A DNA stretch of 64,000 nt from Coenobita brevimanus (taxonomy: Eukaryota; Arthropoda; Malacostraca; Decapoda; Coenobitidae): positions 156,001 to 220,000 of the forward strand of contig CM064684.1 of NCBI GenBank assembly GCA_032717465.1, given 5' to 3'. The notes beneath the pieces were generated by a model, which worked only from the letters and a program-made list of their open reading frames with translations, searched no databases and was not told the origin of the DNA. Positions 45,609 to 55,237 of this stretch are shown here, piece after piece. Within the stretch, counting starts at the first letter, position 1. Each line of letters starts with the position of its first letter. A program made the position numbers and the translations under genes.

Positions 45609-45624
45609 CTGATGTGCGGCTCAT
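45609..45624 (-). CDS. Candidate first coding exon (ATG + 5 codons) of the Arg/Pro-rich gene
   Basis: ATG at 45624-45622 in good context (A at -3), then AGC CGC ACA TCA G and a perfect donor GTGAGT. Only 16 coding bases are present (MSRTS plus one base). The phase left over (1) is exactly what the exon at 22791 requires: G+AC = Asp, giving MSRTS-DEEWEGQ. The intron would be 22.8 kb. A TATA-like box lies about 130 bp upstream on the same strand with initiator-like sequence just downstream. The predicted complete ORF is 1,179 bp (392 aa plus stop). Phase agreement alone has a one-in-three chance, and other exons may intervene, so linkage is inference. The ATG/donor/promoter set itself is directly visible. 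Confidence 0.45.
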
Positions 45625-45732
45625 TATGTTGATGTGTGCGTGGAGGTGGCAGTGGGAGTAAGGAATGAATAGATGATACAAGCTAGACACTGCTGAGACT
45701 GACTGAGTCGTCTCCACAACTCACAAAAGAGC

Positions 45733-45764
45733 ACCTAGCTGAGTGAAGAGGAGCACTATATATG
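45733..45764 (-). promoter_or_regulatory. TATA-type core promoter upstream of the MSRTS exon
   Basis: On the minus strand CATATATAGTG lies at 45764-45754, followed 15-25 bases downstream by TTCACTCAGCT (45747-45737), an arthropod-style TCA-initiator. The predicted leader is about 115 nt, has no upstream ATG that I see, and ends at the ATG at 45624. The spacing between TATA and the best initiator A is slightly short of the usual 28-32 bp, so the true start may be a few bases further in. Confidence 0.45.
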
Positions 45765-45831
45765 CGCCACTCCGTATAGTACAAAAGTCCATTGCAGTGG
45801 GAAACCGAAAGGAAACATCACCGTATTTGGT

Positions 45832-45980
45832 GCTCTAACACCTTTTAGACACGCACCTGCGCGGCGGTAGCGAAGCCTCACTCTTAGGTGTTTCATCGAC
45901 CTAATGGTATATTGCAAACTGTCATTCTGCATGTATCCAGAAATAAATCGCTAAGGAAGAGGTGTTAGGGGGCTTCCTTA
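45832..45980. mobile_element. MITE-1 copy, left arm degraded
   Basis: The right arm AATAAATCGCTAAGGAAGAG and GTGTTAGGGGGCTTCCTTAA is good. The left arm retains only GCTCTAACACCTTTTAGACA. It lies about 75 bp upstream of the TATA box of the candidate MSRTS promoter, so it could contribute to that promoter. Confidence 0.55.
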
Positions 45981-46337
45981 ACTGATGAGAATACGGACCC
46001 TAGGAGCATAGAGGCAGCGTTATTGGTGTGTCCCGCATGGAAGCACCAATGACACCCCTGCCCACTGGAGGAGGCGGCTCACCCTTCACCTTCCTTCACA
46101 GACCCCTCAGCAGCAGGATAGGCGGAGGCAGCCAAACCTTGATGATCTTGACACTGCCTCACCTTGGACAGACATTCCTACCTTTTGACTTCCCTTTATG
46201 TTGATCTCAGCAGTATCCCACCGCCCTTTACCTGCCCTCCACCCACCTCCAGCCATTTCCTACACTTTCATAACATACTTGGTCTTCCTTCTCCCCATCT
46301 CGTTGCAGGTACTATAAGACCTCGCTATATATTGTCC

Positions 46338-46438
<101 letters not shown>

Positions 46439-46504
46439 CAATCAAGTCCATAGTAAATAAAAAATGTTGCCTATCATCATTCCATCGCTTTCAGTGAAGA
46501 TGTA

Positions 46505-47018
46505 TTGACCTATTTATAGCCAGATGCCTCAATACCAAAAAGGGGGCCACAAACGAATCGCCTCCATGTCACCCTCTCCTCTGCTATCAGGCTGCTCTCC
46601 CTCCGGCTCTCACTCCACTCACTGCCACATCTCTTCACCCCATCTCTCCATCTCATCTTCGGTATCTTCCCCTGCCTCTTCCCTCCTTCCACCTCACTCA
46701 CATACACCATTCTAGTCAATCTCATTCGCCATTCTCTCCACATGGCCGAACCATCTCAAGGTGCTTTGAACATTTTCCGACACATCCTCGATAACACCAC
46801 AACACTCTTTCACTTCCTCATATGTCTGTGTGTCTGTCTTTCCATGCAACTCACATGCTTCTGTCAGATCAATCATTTCCACTGCTCTCACTCTTAACCT
46901 ATGGCCTTCAACTGGGTCCACGCTTCACTTCCGTACGTTAGAGTTGGAATAACGTTACTGTCTTGTAATGACTTTTTTACTTCCTTGCTCACTTTCCTAT
47001 TCCTTATCACTGCCATCT

Positions 47019-47020
<2 letters not shown>
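46505..47020 (-). mobile_element. Family B retrotransposon 3' fragment
   Basis: Minus-strand remnant with frameshifts: NVIPTLTYGSEAWTQLKAI, then VRAVEMIDLTEACELHGKTD, STLRWFGHVERMANEID, then LTRMVYVSEVEGGKRQGKIP. It ends at TGAGGCATCTGGCTATAAAT. It is the same C-terminal RT module as the 7.6-8.7 kb element, interrupted on its upstream side by a (GA)n tract at 47021-47070. Confidence 0.75.

Positions 47021-47071
<51 letters not shown>
47021..47071 (+). repeat. (GA)n microsatellite
   Basis: About 25 GA units interrupting a family B element. Confidence 0.94.
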
Positions 47072-47073
<2 letters not shown>

Positions 47074-47306
47074 CAAAACAACAAACCTACCGATTCTTTG
47101 AAGTTTATTACATGGCAGGAAATAACTAAGATATGTATTCCGGGAGCCAAAGACAAGGAAAGTAAGGCAGGAAGGAAGGAAGCTTGCAGATGAATAACAA
47201 GGATGATTCATGAGTGACAAAGCAACAATGTGAACTTAGTCGTCATGGTCTAGAATGATGAACTCAGCAGTATTGGGGTTTGGTCCTGTAATGAAGTCTG
47301 CATGAA

Positions 47307-47307
<1 letters not shown>

Positions 47308-47352
<45 letters not shown>

Positions 47353-47378
47353 ATTTTTTTCTTGCACACACACACACA
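47308..47378 (+). repeat. (CA)n microsatellites
   Basis: Two CA tracts (47308-47350 and 47366-47380) separated by a T-rich spacer that is itself partly repeated (GATTTTTTTCTT). Confidence 0.92.
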
Positions 47379-47739
47379 TACAGATTTTTTTTTTCTTACA
47401 CATACTCTGATTTTTCGTCTTCCTTTTATTTTTTCCACTTGGATGCTGCTCGTGTACTTGTCTTTTACTATTAATTTCCAACTTTTCTCATCTTTAAATC
47501 CTCCTTTAACCGTATTCTTAATCTTTTCGTCTTCCATCCACACTGATCTTTTTCTTACCCTCATCTTGCCCTAGAGTAGATCGGCAACTATCGAGTGTTC
47601 TACTGTCAGAGGTGAAGGATGTGGGTGAAACAGGCGTGACAGAATTCAGCTCATTGCAGGAGTCATGTGTTTCAATAATCTATCATCGATTCTCATCCTT
47701 TATCACAATTCTTTATATTTTCAATTCTCCTCCTTGCTT

Positions 47740-48145
47740 CTAAAACCATTTCCTCTCCATATAATGGGTTCCAATCTTCTATTATGGGTTTCTAAAATCA
47801 CTTCAGCTTTATAAAGGGTTCCAGTCCTCTATTATGGGCCTCTAAGATCACTCCTGGTTTCTACAGTAGGTTCAGAATCCTTTATCATTGGCACTGGAAC
47901 TCTAGAAAGGGTTCCAATCCTCTATTATATGCTTCTAAGACCACTCCATCATTCTATAATAGGTTCCAATCCCGTATCGTGGCTTTCTATAGTCACTTCC
48001 TCCCTCTATGATGAGATCCAATCCTCTCATGGGTTTCTAAAGGGTTCTAATCCTCTATAAGGGGTTCTAATCTTCTACCATGAACCCCTAAGACGACTCC
48101 AGCTTCCTATAATAGGTTCCAGTCCTCTGTCCAGGGTCTGTGTCC
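47740..48145 (+). repeat. Degenerate tandem repeat (GGGTTCCAATCCTCTATTAT)
   Basis: About 7 units of 45-65 bp containing GGGTTCCAATCCTCTATTAT and GGGTTTCTAAAATCACTCC variants (47766, 47817, 47868, 47908, 47960, 48010, 48117). It is followed 100 bp later by the plus-strand SINE copy. Confidence 0.7.
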
Positions 48146-48239
48146 TCTTTAATGGGTTTTGATCTTATCTATAACCACACATCCTGATACGGCGAAACCG
48201 GCTCTGGTGAGAGTGAAATCGGAGAAGTTATTATTATTC

Positions 48240-48738
48240 GTTGGTAGGTAGGGGCACTCACCATCCACTCACTCGATGTAGTGCTGCCGTGGGTGTCTGC
48301 CCTTTCCTTTCTTCCTTCCTTCCTCTTCTGTCTTTCCATCATTCTTTCCTCTTTCTTCTGCCTACGGGTGACTTTACACTCCCCTTTCTGTCTTTCTTTC
48401 CTTCATTCTTTCCTCTTCCTTCTGCCTGTGGGTGACTCTACACTGAGTGACGAGCCAAATGGTTTCCTGTACACCAAGAAACCATTTACTATGCTGGGTG
48501 GTAACCATATAACCAAATTATGGCGCCTGGTGGTTTAGTGGGTAATTAAGGCGCTCCAGCCTGATTGAGCCGGTGAAGGTTTATATCCAAGGGATGGTTG
48601 GGGTTTATTACTCATGTAATGCCACTAAGGGATGAGTGAGGCTGGTCACTTTCATCTTAAATGCCAGGACCAACTTGCCTAGCCCCGGGCTCCTACGTTC
48701 CTCATTGGGCAACGTAGGAGTGGATGGTGGATGGATGG

Positions 48739-48740
<2 letters not shown>
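48240..48740 (+). mobile_element. tRNA-like SINE-type repeat, reference copy
   Basis: The only copy in sense orientation on the plus strand. It starts near GGGCACTCACCATCCACTCA, passes a pyrimidine-rich region and TGACGAGCCAAATGGTTTCC, then shows an internal pol-III-like promoter. The A box is TGGTTTAGTGG at 48531-48541 and the B-box-like element is GGTTTATATCC at 48579-48589, within a segment that begins GGCGCCTGGTGGTTTAGTGG like a tRNA 5' half. A conserved tail region (ATGAGTGAGGCTGGTCACTT, CTAGCCCCGGGCTCCTACG) ends in TGGATGGATGG and a long (ATT)n tract. It is about 500 bp long. That it is a retroposed SINE is inferred from the tRNA-like boxes, the multiple copies and the simple-repeat tail. 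Confidence 0.65.
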
Positions 48741-48771
<31 letters not shown>

Positions 48772-48798
48772 TATTATTATTATTATTATTATTATTTT
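48737..48798 (+). repeat. (ATT)n tail of SINE copy
   Basis: About 20 ATT units with one ATTT slip, immediately after the SINE-type repeat at 48240-48740. Confidence 0.93.
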
Positions 48799-48889
48799 TA
48801 CCTTTTCTACCTACGAACGTAAAAATCTATTCAGCTGTTCCTGTCTAGATTTTTTTTTTTTTCACTTTCGGAGGACCACTGGCCGTCAT

Positions 48890-49199
48890 TGCACTGAAGG
48901 GGTTAATTTGAAAAAAGAAAGAACCAAAGGAAAAATGGGGAAGTAGGGGAGGGAGGGAAGAAGGAGGAGGAGGAAGGGAAATGTGAGAGGGGTACGGGTA
49001 GGAAGGGAGGAGGGAGGGGAAAAGGGAGAATGGGGAGAGAGGAAGGAAGGGGAGGGCTAAGGAACAGGCAAGGAAGGGAAGAATGGAAAGGAGAGTGAAG
49101 GGGGAGGGAAGATGGAAGAAAGGAGGAGCTGAGAAAGGAAGGAAGGAGGGTGAAGGGAGAGAAAGAAATAGGAGGGAAGGAAGGGGGAAAAAATGAAGG

Positions 49200-49247
<48 letters not shown>

Positions 49248-49800
49248 ATAGGAGTGGAGAGAGTTCAGGACGAGAGGAGGTGGGGGAGAGAAGGAGGGAA
49301 GAGGAGAGAAGATAAGAGGGGAAGGAGAGGGGAGGGACGGAAGGAAGGAAGGAGGGGAGAGTTAGGGGATGGAGAGGGAAGGGAAGAAAGGAAAGAAGGG
49401 AGGGTACGGGGGAGGGAACGGGGTGGAACTGGGGGAGAAAGGATGGAGGGTGAGTAAAACTGGAGACAAGAAGGAAAGGAAAGGGATCAAAGAAAAGACA
49501 GAGCAGAGGGAAGGAAGGGACAGGGAAGGGAAAGGGAAGAGAGAGAAGCGAAGGGAGGAAGAGGAAGGGAGGAGGCAGGGGAAGAAGGGAGGAGAAGGAA
49601 GAAGGAAGAGGGAAAAAGCAGGGGACAGAGAAGAAAGAAATGAGGACGAACTAGGTAGAAGAAGAAGAAGAATAGAGGAGGAGGAGGAGGAGGAGGAGGA
49701 GGAGGAGGAGAAGAAGAAGAAGAAGAAGAAGGAGGAGGAGAAGAAGAAGAAGGAGGAGGAGAAGAAGAAGAAGAAGGAGGAGGATAAGTAAAGGAAAGAA
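48890..49800 (+). repeat. 0.9-kb polypurine tract
   Basis: Almost entirely A and G on plus: GGAAGG/GGGAGG variants, (GA)n at 49206-49243, (GAG)n and (AAG)n at 49660-49785. The long frames on both strands (Glu/Lys/Arg- or Ser/Pro/Phe-rich) are translations of this tract. Confidence 0.93.
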
Positions 49801-49867
49801 GGAGGAAAGTATAAACGGAAGAACAGCAGGAAGAGGAAACATAATAGGAAGCAGCCACCAGCCCGCG

Positions 49868-49986
49868 CTAGGCCGACCACGTGCTACCCGGATGTAAACA
49901 GAAATCAGCTGACTGGCCCTCACAGCTGGCCGTGACGTCACACTCTGTCCTTTACCTTTCGGCGGGGCTTTTCAAGTACGGTGACT

Positions 49987-49990
<4 letters not shown>
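49868..49990. promoter_or_regulatory. Cluster of consensus transcription-factor sites
   Basis: Within ~115 bp: CACGTG (49878-49883), ACCCGGATGT (ETS-like), CAGCTG twice (49906-49911, 49923-49928), perfect CRE TGACGTCA (49933-49940), GGCGGGGC GC box (49961) and AP-1 TGACTCA (49982-49988). It directly flanks the polypurine tract on the left and (GT)n on the right. No start codon with splice support is seen on either side. It looks like a promoter or enhancer core whose gene is not recognisable here. Confidence 0.4.

Positions 49991-50030
<40 letters not shown>
49990..50030 (+). repeat. (GT)n microsatellite
   Basis: About 20 GT units. Confidence 0.93.
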
Positions 50031-50033
<3 letters not shown>

Positions 50034-50095
50034 AATATTAATAATAATAATAATTAAAAATTACTACTACAACAACTACCACTACTACTACTAAC

Positions 50096-50133
<38 letters not shown>

Positions 50134-50444
50134 TGATAACAGTACCGGTAATAATAATAACGATAATAATATTAAAAATAAATCATCATCATCATCATCA
50201 TCATCATCCGGACCTTTCCCGTCTTAGGACAGGGTGAGAAGTGGCAATGTCCAGACAGCCCAAGTTTGCCCAGTCCAATAGGCCACGCTTCCATTCACTC
50301 ATCATTGAAGCCCCCAGAATCCTGGCTCTATCCGATAGTCAAAAACATTCACCACGTTCTGCAGATTCACATACACGTATCCGATAATAATAATAATAAT
50401 AATAATAATGATAACAATAATAACGATAAATAATATTAATAATG

Positions 50445-50479
<35 letters not shown>

Positions 50480-50496
50480 GATGAATATCATTAATA

Positions 50497-50533
<37 letters not shown>

Positions 50534-50547
50534 TAATAATTAATAAT
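50030..50547 (+). repeat. (AAT)n complex
   Basis: Several interrupted AAT tracts (50095-50175, 50384-50545) enclosing the inverted family A fragment. Confidence 0.88.
50175..50390 (-). mobile_element. Family A 3'-end fragment, inverted
   Basis: Reverse-orientation copy of the family A 3' UTR. (ATC)n at 50186-50208 is followed by CCGGACCTTTCCC, the CCAGACAGCCCAAGTTTGCC core and GATTCACATACACGTATCCG at the far end. It is embedded in AAT repeats (50030-50540), forming an inverted pair with the copy starting at 50.55 kb. Confidence 0.65.
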
Positions 50548-51288
50548 AATAATATCTCAAATTTGTTGTATGCTGATGATGCAGTACTGCTTGCAAATAC
50601 CAGACAAGAACTTTGTAGGCTAGTGCAGAGTTTTGCTGATGTCTGTGAGCGTCGTGCCTTGAGAGTAAATGTAGAAAAGAGTAAAGTGATGGTTATTGAG
50701 AGAGAAGGTGACTCCCAGTGCGATGTTACAGTGAATGGAGAGAGACTGGAATTGGTGAGAGAGTTCAAATACCTGGGTACAGCGACAGAAAAGAGAGGAA
50801 AATGTGCAAAAGAAGTGGAAAGTAGAGTGACACAAGGAAGGAAAGCAGCTGGTGCAATGAAGGCCTTGATGAGAAACAGAGGCTTGAGTGTTGCAGCTGC
50901 ACGAGGGTTACATGAAGGAGTGTTAGTGCCATCTTTAACATATGGATGTGAGACTATGGTGTGGCATGAAAATGAAAAGTCAAGAGTGAGAGCAGTGGAG
51001 ATGGGACTGTTGAGGAATGTATGTGGAGTACAGAGGGTGGATAGGATACGAAATAATGTGATTCGTGAAACATGTGGAGTGAGGAAGTCTGTGAACACCA
51101 GAATCGAAGAGAGTGTAATGAGATGGTATGGTCATGTGGAGAGAATGGATGACAATGGAATGGTGAAAAAGGTATATCTGAGCGAATTTGAAGGAGGGAG
51201 GAGGCGAGGTAGGCCAAGGAGAAGGTGGAGCGATATGGTGGATGAGTGTGTGAGGAAGAGAGGTTTGGAAGTCGGTGAGGCTAGGTAA
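50548..51288 (+). pseudogene. Non-LTR retrotransposon reverse transcriptase, 3' part
   Basis: Open frame covering the C-terminal half of a non-LTR reverse transcriptase. It begins in a degraded (AAT)n tract and enters the RT fold at NLLYADDAVLLANTRQELCR, with the catalytic YADD motif. It continues with VNVEKSKVMV (thumb entry), FKYLGTATEKRGKCAKEVES, LTYGCETMVWHENEKSRVRA and the C-terminal RWYGHVERMDDNGMVKKVYL, GGRRRGRPRRRW signature, typical of RTE-like and related elements. It stops at 51286-51288. The N-terminal RT motifs and the endonuclease are missing, as in a 5'-truncated target-primed insertion. The remaining 247-codon RT frame is intact, suggesting a fairly recent insertion. Clade assignment is by memory only. 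Confidence 0.85.
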
Positions 51289-51592
51289 CTGACAAGAGAT
51301 CGAGCTGACTGGATGAATGTTGTGAGAAGTGCATGATTAGGGATTTGGCACCCCTTTTTAACGTGGCAGCATCCGGACTGACTCAATCGGATAAGTTTAT
51401 GTGAAGCTACAGAACGTGGTGAATGTTTTTGGTGTATCCGATAGAGCCAGGATTCCTGGGGCTTGAATGGTAAGCGAATGGAAGCGTGGCCCATTGGATT
51501 CGGCAAATTTGGGCTGTCTGGACATTGCTACTCCTCACCCTGCCCTTGGGTGGAAAATGAGGTCCGGATGATGATAATGATGATGATGATGA
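50548..51592 (+). mobile_element. 5'-truncated non-LTR element with (GATGAT)n 3' tail (family A)
   Basis: This comprises the RT pseudogene plus a ~300-bp 3' UTR that starts after the stop, passes through a segment containing CTACAGAACGTGGTGAATG and GGGCTGTCTGGACATTGCTA, and ends at GAGGTCCGGATGATGATAAT. The same 3' UTR without coding sequence recurs at 51765-51990 (+), 50175-50385 (-), 4340-4585 (-) and 62395-62595 (-), every time abutting an ATG/ATC-type triplet microsatellite at the CCGGATGATG end. That marks the 3' terminus and tail of the family. Confidence 0.75.
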
Positions 51593-51764
51593 TAATAATA
51601 ACGATAATAATAATAATAACATAATAATAATAATAATTGCGATAGAAATAATAATAATAATAATCATCATCATCATCATAAAATGTTCATTAATAATTTG
51701 ACATTCTTTTGATTTATAATAATCAAGTACGGGAAAGTCATTAGAGGTGCTAGTACTTAATGTT

Positions 51765-51992
51765 GCCTTGATAGATACTAGACTGACTCTATCGGGTATG
51801 TTTATGCGAAGCTACAGAACGTGGCTAAAGTTTCTGGCGTATCAGATAGAGCCAGGATTCCGGGGGCTTGAATGATGAGCGAATGGAAGCGTGGCCCATC
51901 AGACTGGGCAAACTTGGGCTGTCTGAACGTTTCTACTTCTAACCCTGCCCTTGAGTGGGAAAGGAGGTCCGGATGATGATGCTGATGATGCT
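51765..51992 (+). mobile_element. Family A 3'-end fragment
   Basis: A severely 5'-truncated copy containing only the 3' UTR of the 50.5-51.6 kb element (CTACAGAACGTGGC ... GGGCTGTCTGAACG ... GAGGTCCGGATGATGATG). It ends in a short ATG-type triplet tail. It lies 170 bp downstream of the longer copy in the same orientation, possibly an independent insertion or a partial duplication. Confidence 0.7.
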
Positions 51993-52254
51993 AGATACTA
52001 ACACTAGACCAGAAGCACGCACATTGCAGGACGAATATGCCATGCAATGCTGTGCTGTGCTATGCTATGCTACGCTAATCACTAAGGCACCGCAGCATTA
52101 TCACTTATTCTGCATAGTTTCGGTTTGGTCTCGTCTGCTGTGACAACCAAACCCTCCGCCCCTTTCCCTGGGTGTCGGTCTGCCTGCTGGTTGGTCGTAG
52201 GTCACTCGTCGGGGTGTGGAAGCAGGCAGACGTCACCCAGGATCTCAAACTGGG

Positions 52255-53075
52255 GCGAAATATAAAGGGACGAGGATCAAAATGAGACACATCAAAAGTG
52301 AACCAATCGTTACCAAGCAGGGGAAGAACTTAGGTGAAAAATATATCTTCCATGCGCGCCTCTTTATCGTTGCCCACCCATAGCGCAGCCACTCCCACGG
52401 CGGCCAGGTGGGCGTGGATGTGGGCGTTGGCGGGGGCTGCTGAGGCTCATGTTGCGCCCTCCTCCGTCTACGGCCGCCCCAAGTTCTAACTGGTGGGACG
52501 AGATGTGGGTTTTCGAGCGCTGGGCCCTGGCAGTACGGGTAAAGGGTTGAGAGGGTGTTGTGCTTAGCTGAGGGGTGTACACAGGATACCCCAGGCTGTG
52601 TACGTGGCCGTGTGTGGCCCAGGACTCGGCGTGGGCATGGACGGGGTGGCGAACGGAATCCTGTTTGCCGTAGTACATCCATAAGCACCCGTACCCAACC
52701 GCCCCAGTGCTGAGAGGGCGGCTGAGGGTGCTGGAGGCTGGGGTGTGGGCGCTGGCGTGGATGTGGACGGGGTGCGGGTGTGGGGGTGGGGTTGGGCGAG
52801 TGGATGAAGGCCGGCCAACACCATCCCCTCCACGTCTCACGCACCGCCTCCAACACTCTCTTCACCCGCTTCGGCAAGGTCCAAGAAACACACTTGTCCA
52901 TAGAGAATCTCATTGCCCACATTTTATTTTGCACTAAAAATAACATCAACAGCATACTTCTCCTCATACCCCCTTCAGCCACATCCCCATCAGGAAAAGG
53001 GGATGGTGGGCGTTCAGGGGTGGATACAAGCCTGCTGGTGGAGTGATGGTCAGCAGGCTTGATTACTGCTTCCAT
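52255..53075 (-). CDS. GC-rich candidate coding segment, frame uncertain
   Basis: A GC- and CpG-rich block unlike its surroundings, open in overlapping minus-strand frames. Frame A is 276 codons from ATG 53075 to a stop near 52248. It ends in a basic stretch and a strongly hydrophobic run (FFPCLVTIGSLLMCLILILV), which would be a C-terminal membrane anchor. Frame B (52840-52367) shows a clear GC3 bias, encodes GCLWMYYGKQDSVRHPVHAH and LGYPVYTPQLSTTPSQPF, and looks the more coding-like by codon use. A third frame is open at 52833-52567. No domain is recognised and no clear splice pair fixes the frame. It could be an exon of an unknown gene or simply a GC island without stops. Confidence 0.3.
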
Positions 53076-53299
53076 TTATAGGGCCAGACTAGATAAATGC
53101 AGTTATACTAGAAGGGCCTAATAGTATCTAGTAGGGGAAGGCTAGATAAGTGCAGCTATACTAGAAGAACCTACTAGCATCGGTCAGACTAAAAGCACTC
53201 CTCTCCACCTCAGTTAAAAGCCAGTCAGGAGGGATACATCGGCTGCTTCCTCCCAGACAATTGACCAGAAGCCTATGTCCTGCAGTGAAATGTTATGGA

Positions 53300-53338
53300 C
53301 TGATGATGATCATGATGATGATGATGATGATGATGACT
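53300..53338 (+). repeat. (GAT)n microsatellite
   Basis: GATGATCATGATGATGAT-type triplets joined to a GATA/CTAT tract and the subtype-2 SINE. Confidence 0.88.
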
Positions 53339-53344
53339 TTATAT

Positions 53345-53705
53345 ACATATCTATCTGTCTATCTATTACCAGACACTATAATTCCATAAGGGGTGGCCGT
53401 TTGTCTTTTAGTTGTTTTACGGAGAGAGGCACTAACCCTCTGCCAACACGCTTGCTGACACATAAGGAACACGTATGGGTTGGTTATATGGTTACCACCC
53501 AGCTCTGTAAGAGGCTTCCTGGCTTACAGGAAACCATTAGGCTTGTCATTCAGTGTAAAGCCACCTTAAAAGTACAGAAAAGCGATAAAACGTGACAGGA
53601 GAAGTGAGAAGTAGGAAGAGAGGAGGGCAGACACAGAAAAAGAACGATATAGGTGAAGGAAGAAGTAGGCAGCACTACATCAAGTGAATGGATGTATGTA
53701 GTGGT
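53345..53705 (-). mobile_element. Variant SINE-type repeat (subtype 2)
   Basis: Joined to CTATCTGTCTATCTATTACC. It carries CAGACACTATAATTCCATAA, GGTTACCACCCAGCTCTGTA and TCAAGTGAATGGATGTATGT. It has the same architecture as the 30.1 kb copy. Confidence 0.55.
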
Positions 53706-53773
53706 GTCAAATCGAACAGTGTATAGGTAAGTAAAACTGGTAATGACAGACGAGAGATGGAGTGCGGTGGTTG

Positions 53774-54029
<256 letters not shown>

Positions 54030-54094
54030 ATGGCGGTGTGGAGCTGACTGGGTGACAACGGGATACACACGGGTCGGGGGGTGGAATTTCATGA

Positions 54095-54098
54095 CTGT

Positions 54099-54157
<59 letters not shown>

Positions 54158-54165
54158 GATGGTGG
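54095..54165 (+). repeat. (GAT)n microsatellite
   Basis: About 20 GAT units with GGT variants. Confidence 0.93.
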
Positions 54166-54539
54166 TAATGTATGACCAGGGACATCTTAAAGTAAATCCA
54201 TATCACAGTCTTAGGCAAAAACGTGCTTAAATATATAATGTAATGTCAAATATAATATAAACTTTGGGGGAAGGACTGTCGGCCATATACATTAAAGAAT
54301 ATACTATGAGGGGATGGCAGAGGCGTGTGGAAGTGTAAATAACAATAAATAACAGTCAATATTTGTTTGTGGTGATTTAATGAGTCAATAACCGTCTGTG
54401 GTGATTTATAAGAGGCATTTTCCAGACTCTTAGGACGTCCATTGATGTGCTGAATAAAATCGTCTCACGGAAAGAAGAAATAATCAGGAAATAAATAAAA
54501 TAAGAAAAGACCCATTGAGGCGAAGGCGTTAGGCACACA

Positions 54540-55112
54540 CTGCTTCCCAAATACTTTCCTTCGTTACGCATCCAACAGCAGACAAGCAGACCAAACCCCC
54601 AGCAGACAAACACACCAAACCCCGAGCAGACACACACAACAAACCCCCAGCAGACACACACCAAACCCCAGCAGACAAACATACCAAACCCCCAGCAGAC
54701 ACACATACCAAACCCCCAGCAGACAAACACAACAAACCCCAGCAGACAAACACAACAAACCCCAGCAGACAAACACACCAAACCCCAGCAGACAAACACA
54801 CCAAACCCCAGCAGACAAACACACCAAACCCCGAGCAGACACACATACCAAAACCCGAGCAGACAAACACACCAAACCCCAGCAGACAAACACACCAAAC
54901 ACCAAGCAGACAAACACACCAAACCCCAGCAGACAAACACACCAAACCCCAGCAGACAAACACACCAAACCCCGAGCAGACACCAAACCCTGAGCAGACA
55001 AACACAACAAACCCTGAGCAGACAAACACAACAAACCCTGAGCAGACAAACACAACAAACCCTGAGCAGACAAACACACCAAACCCCCAGCAGACAAACA
55101 CACCAAACCCCT
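54540..55112 (+). repeat. 23/24-bp minisatellite, about 24 units
   Basis: The unit is AGCAGACAAACACACCAAAC plus CCC(C). Unit length alternates between 23 and 24 bp, and variants include CGAGCAGACACACATACC and CTGAGCAGACAAACACAAC. There is extreme strand asymmetry: hardly any T on plus. All three minus frames stay open for 180-246 codons, giving Cys/Leu/Val/Trp repeats; these are artefacts. Confidence 0.95.
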
Positions 55113-55237
55113 CTCAACCCACGAATATAAGCCAGCAGAGGATAAGTAGGGGAGGTGAAATATTAATCAAACTTTTGCCCCACACTGTTCTTTGCTGGAA
55201 AAAAAAATGTATGGATGGAGAAAACTTAGGCACATAA

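Noticed and set aside
48521..48600. Functional tRNA gene inside the plus-strand SINE
   Set aside because: Boxes are present but the cloverleaf stems do not pair convincingly; best read as the tRNA-like head of a retroposon.
49362..49941. Ser/Phe/Pro- and Glu/Lys/Arg-rich frames of 96-172 codons
   Set aside because: Composition artefacts of the 0.9-kb polypurine tract.
54377..55117. 246-, 190- and 180-codon Cys-rich frames on the minus strand
   Set aside because: Translations of the 23/24-bp minisatellite in all three frames; not a cysteine-rich protein gene.
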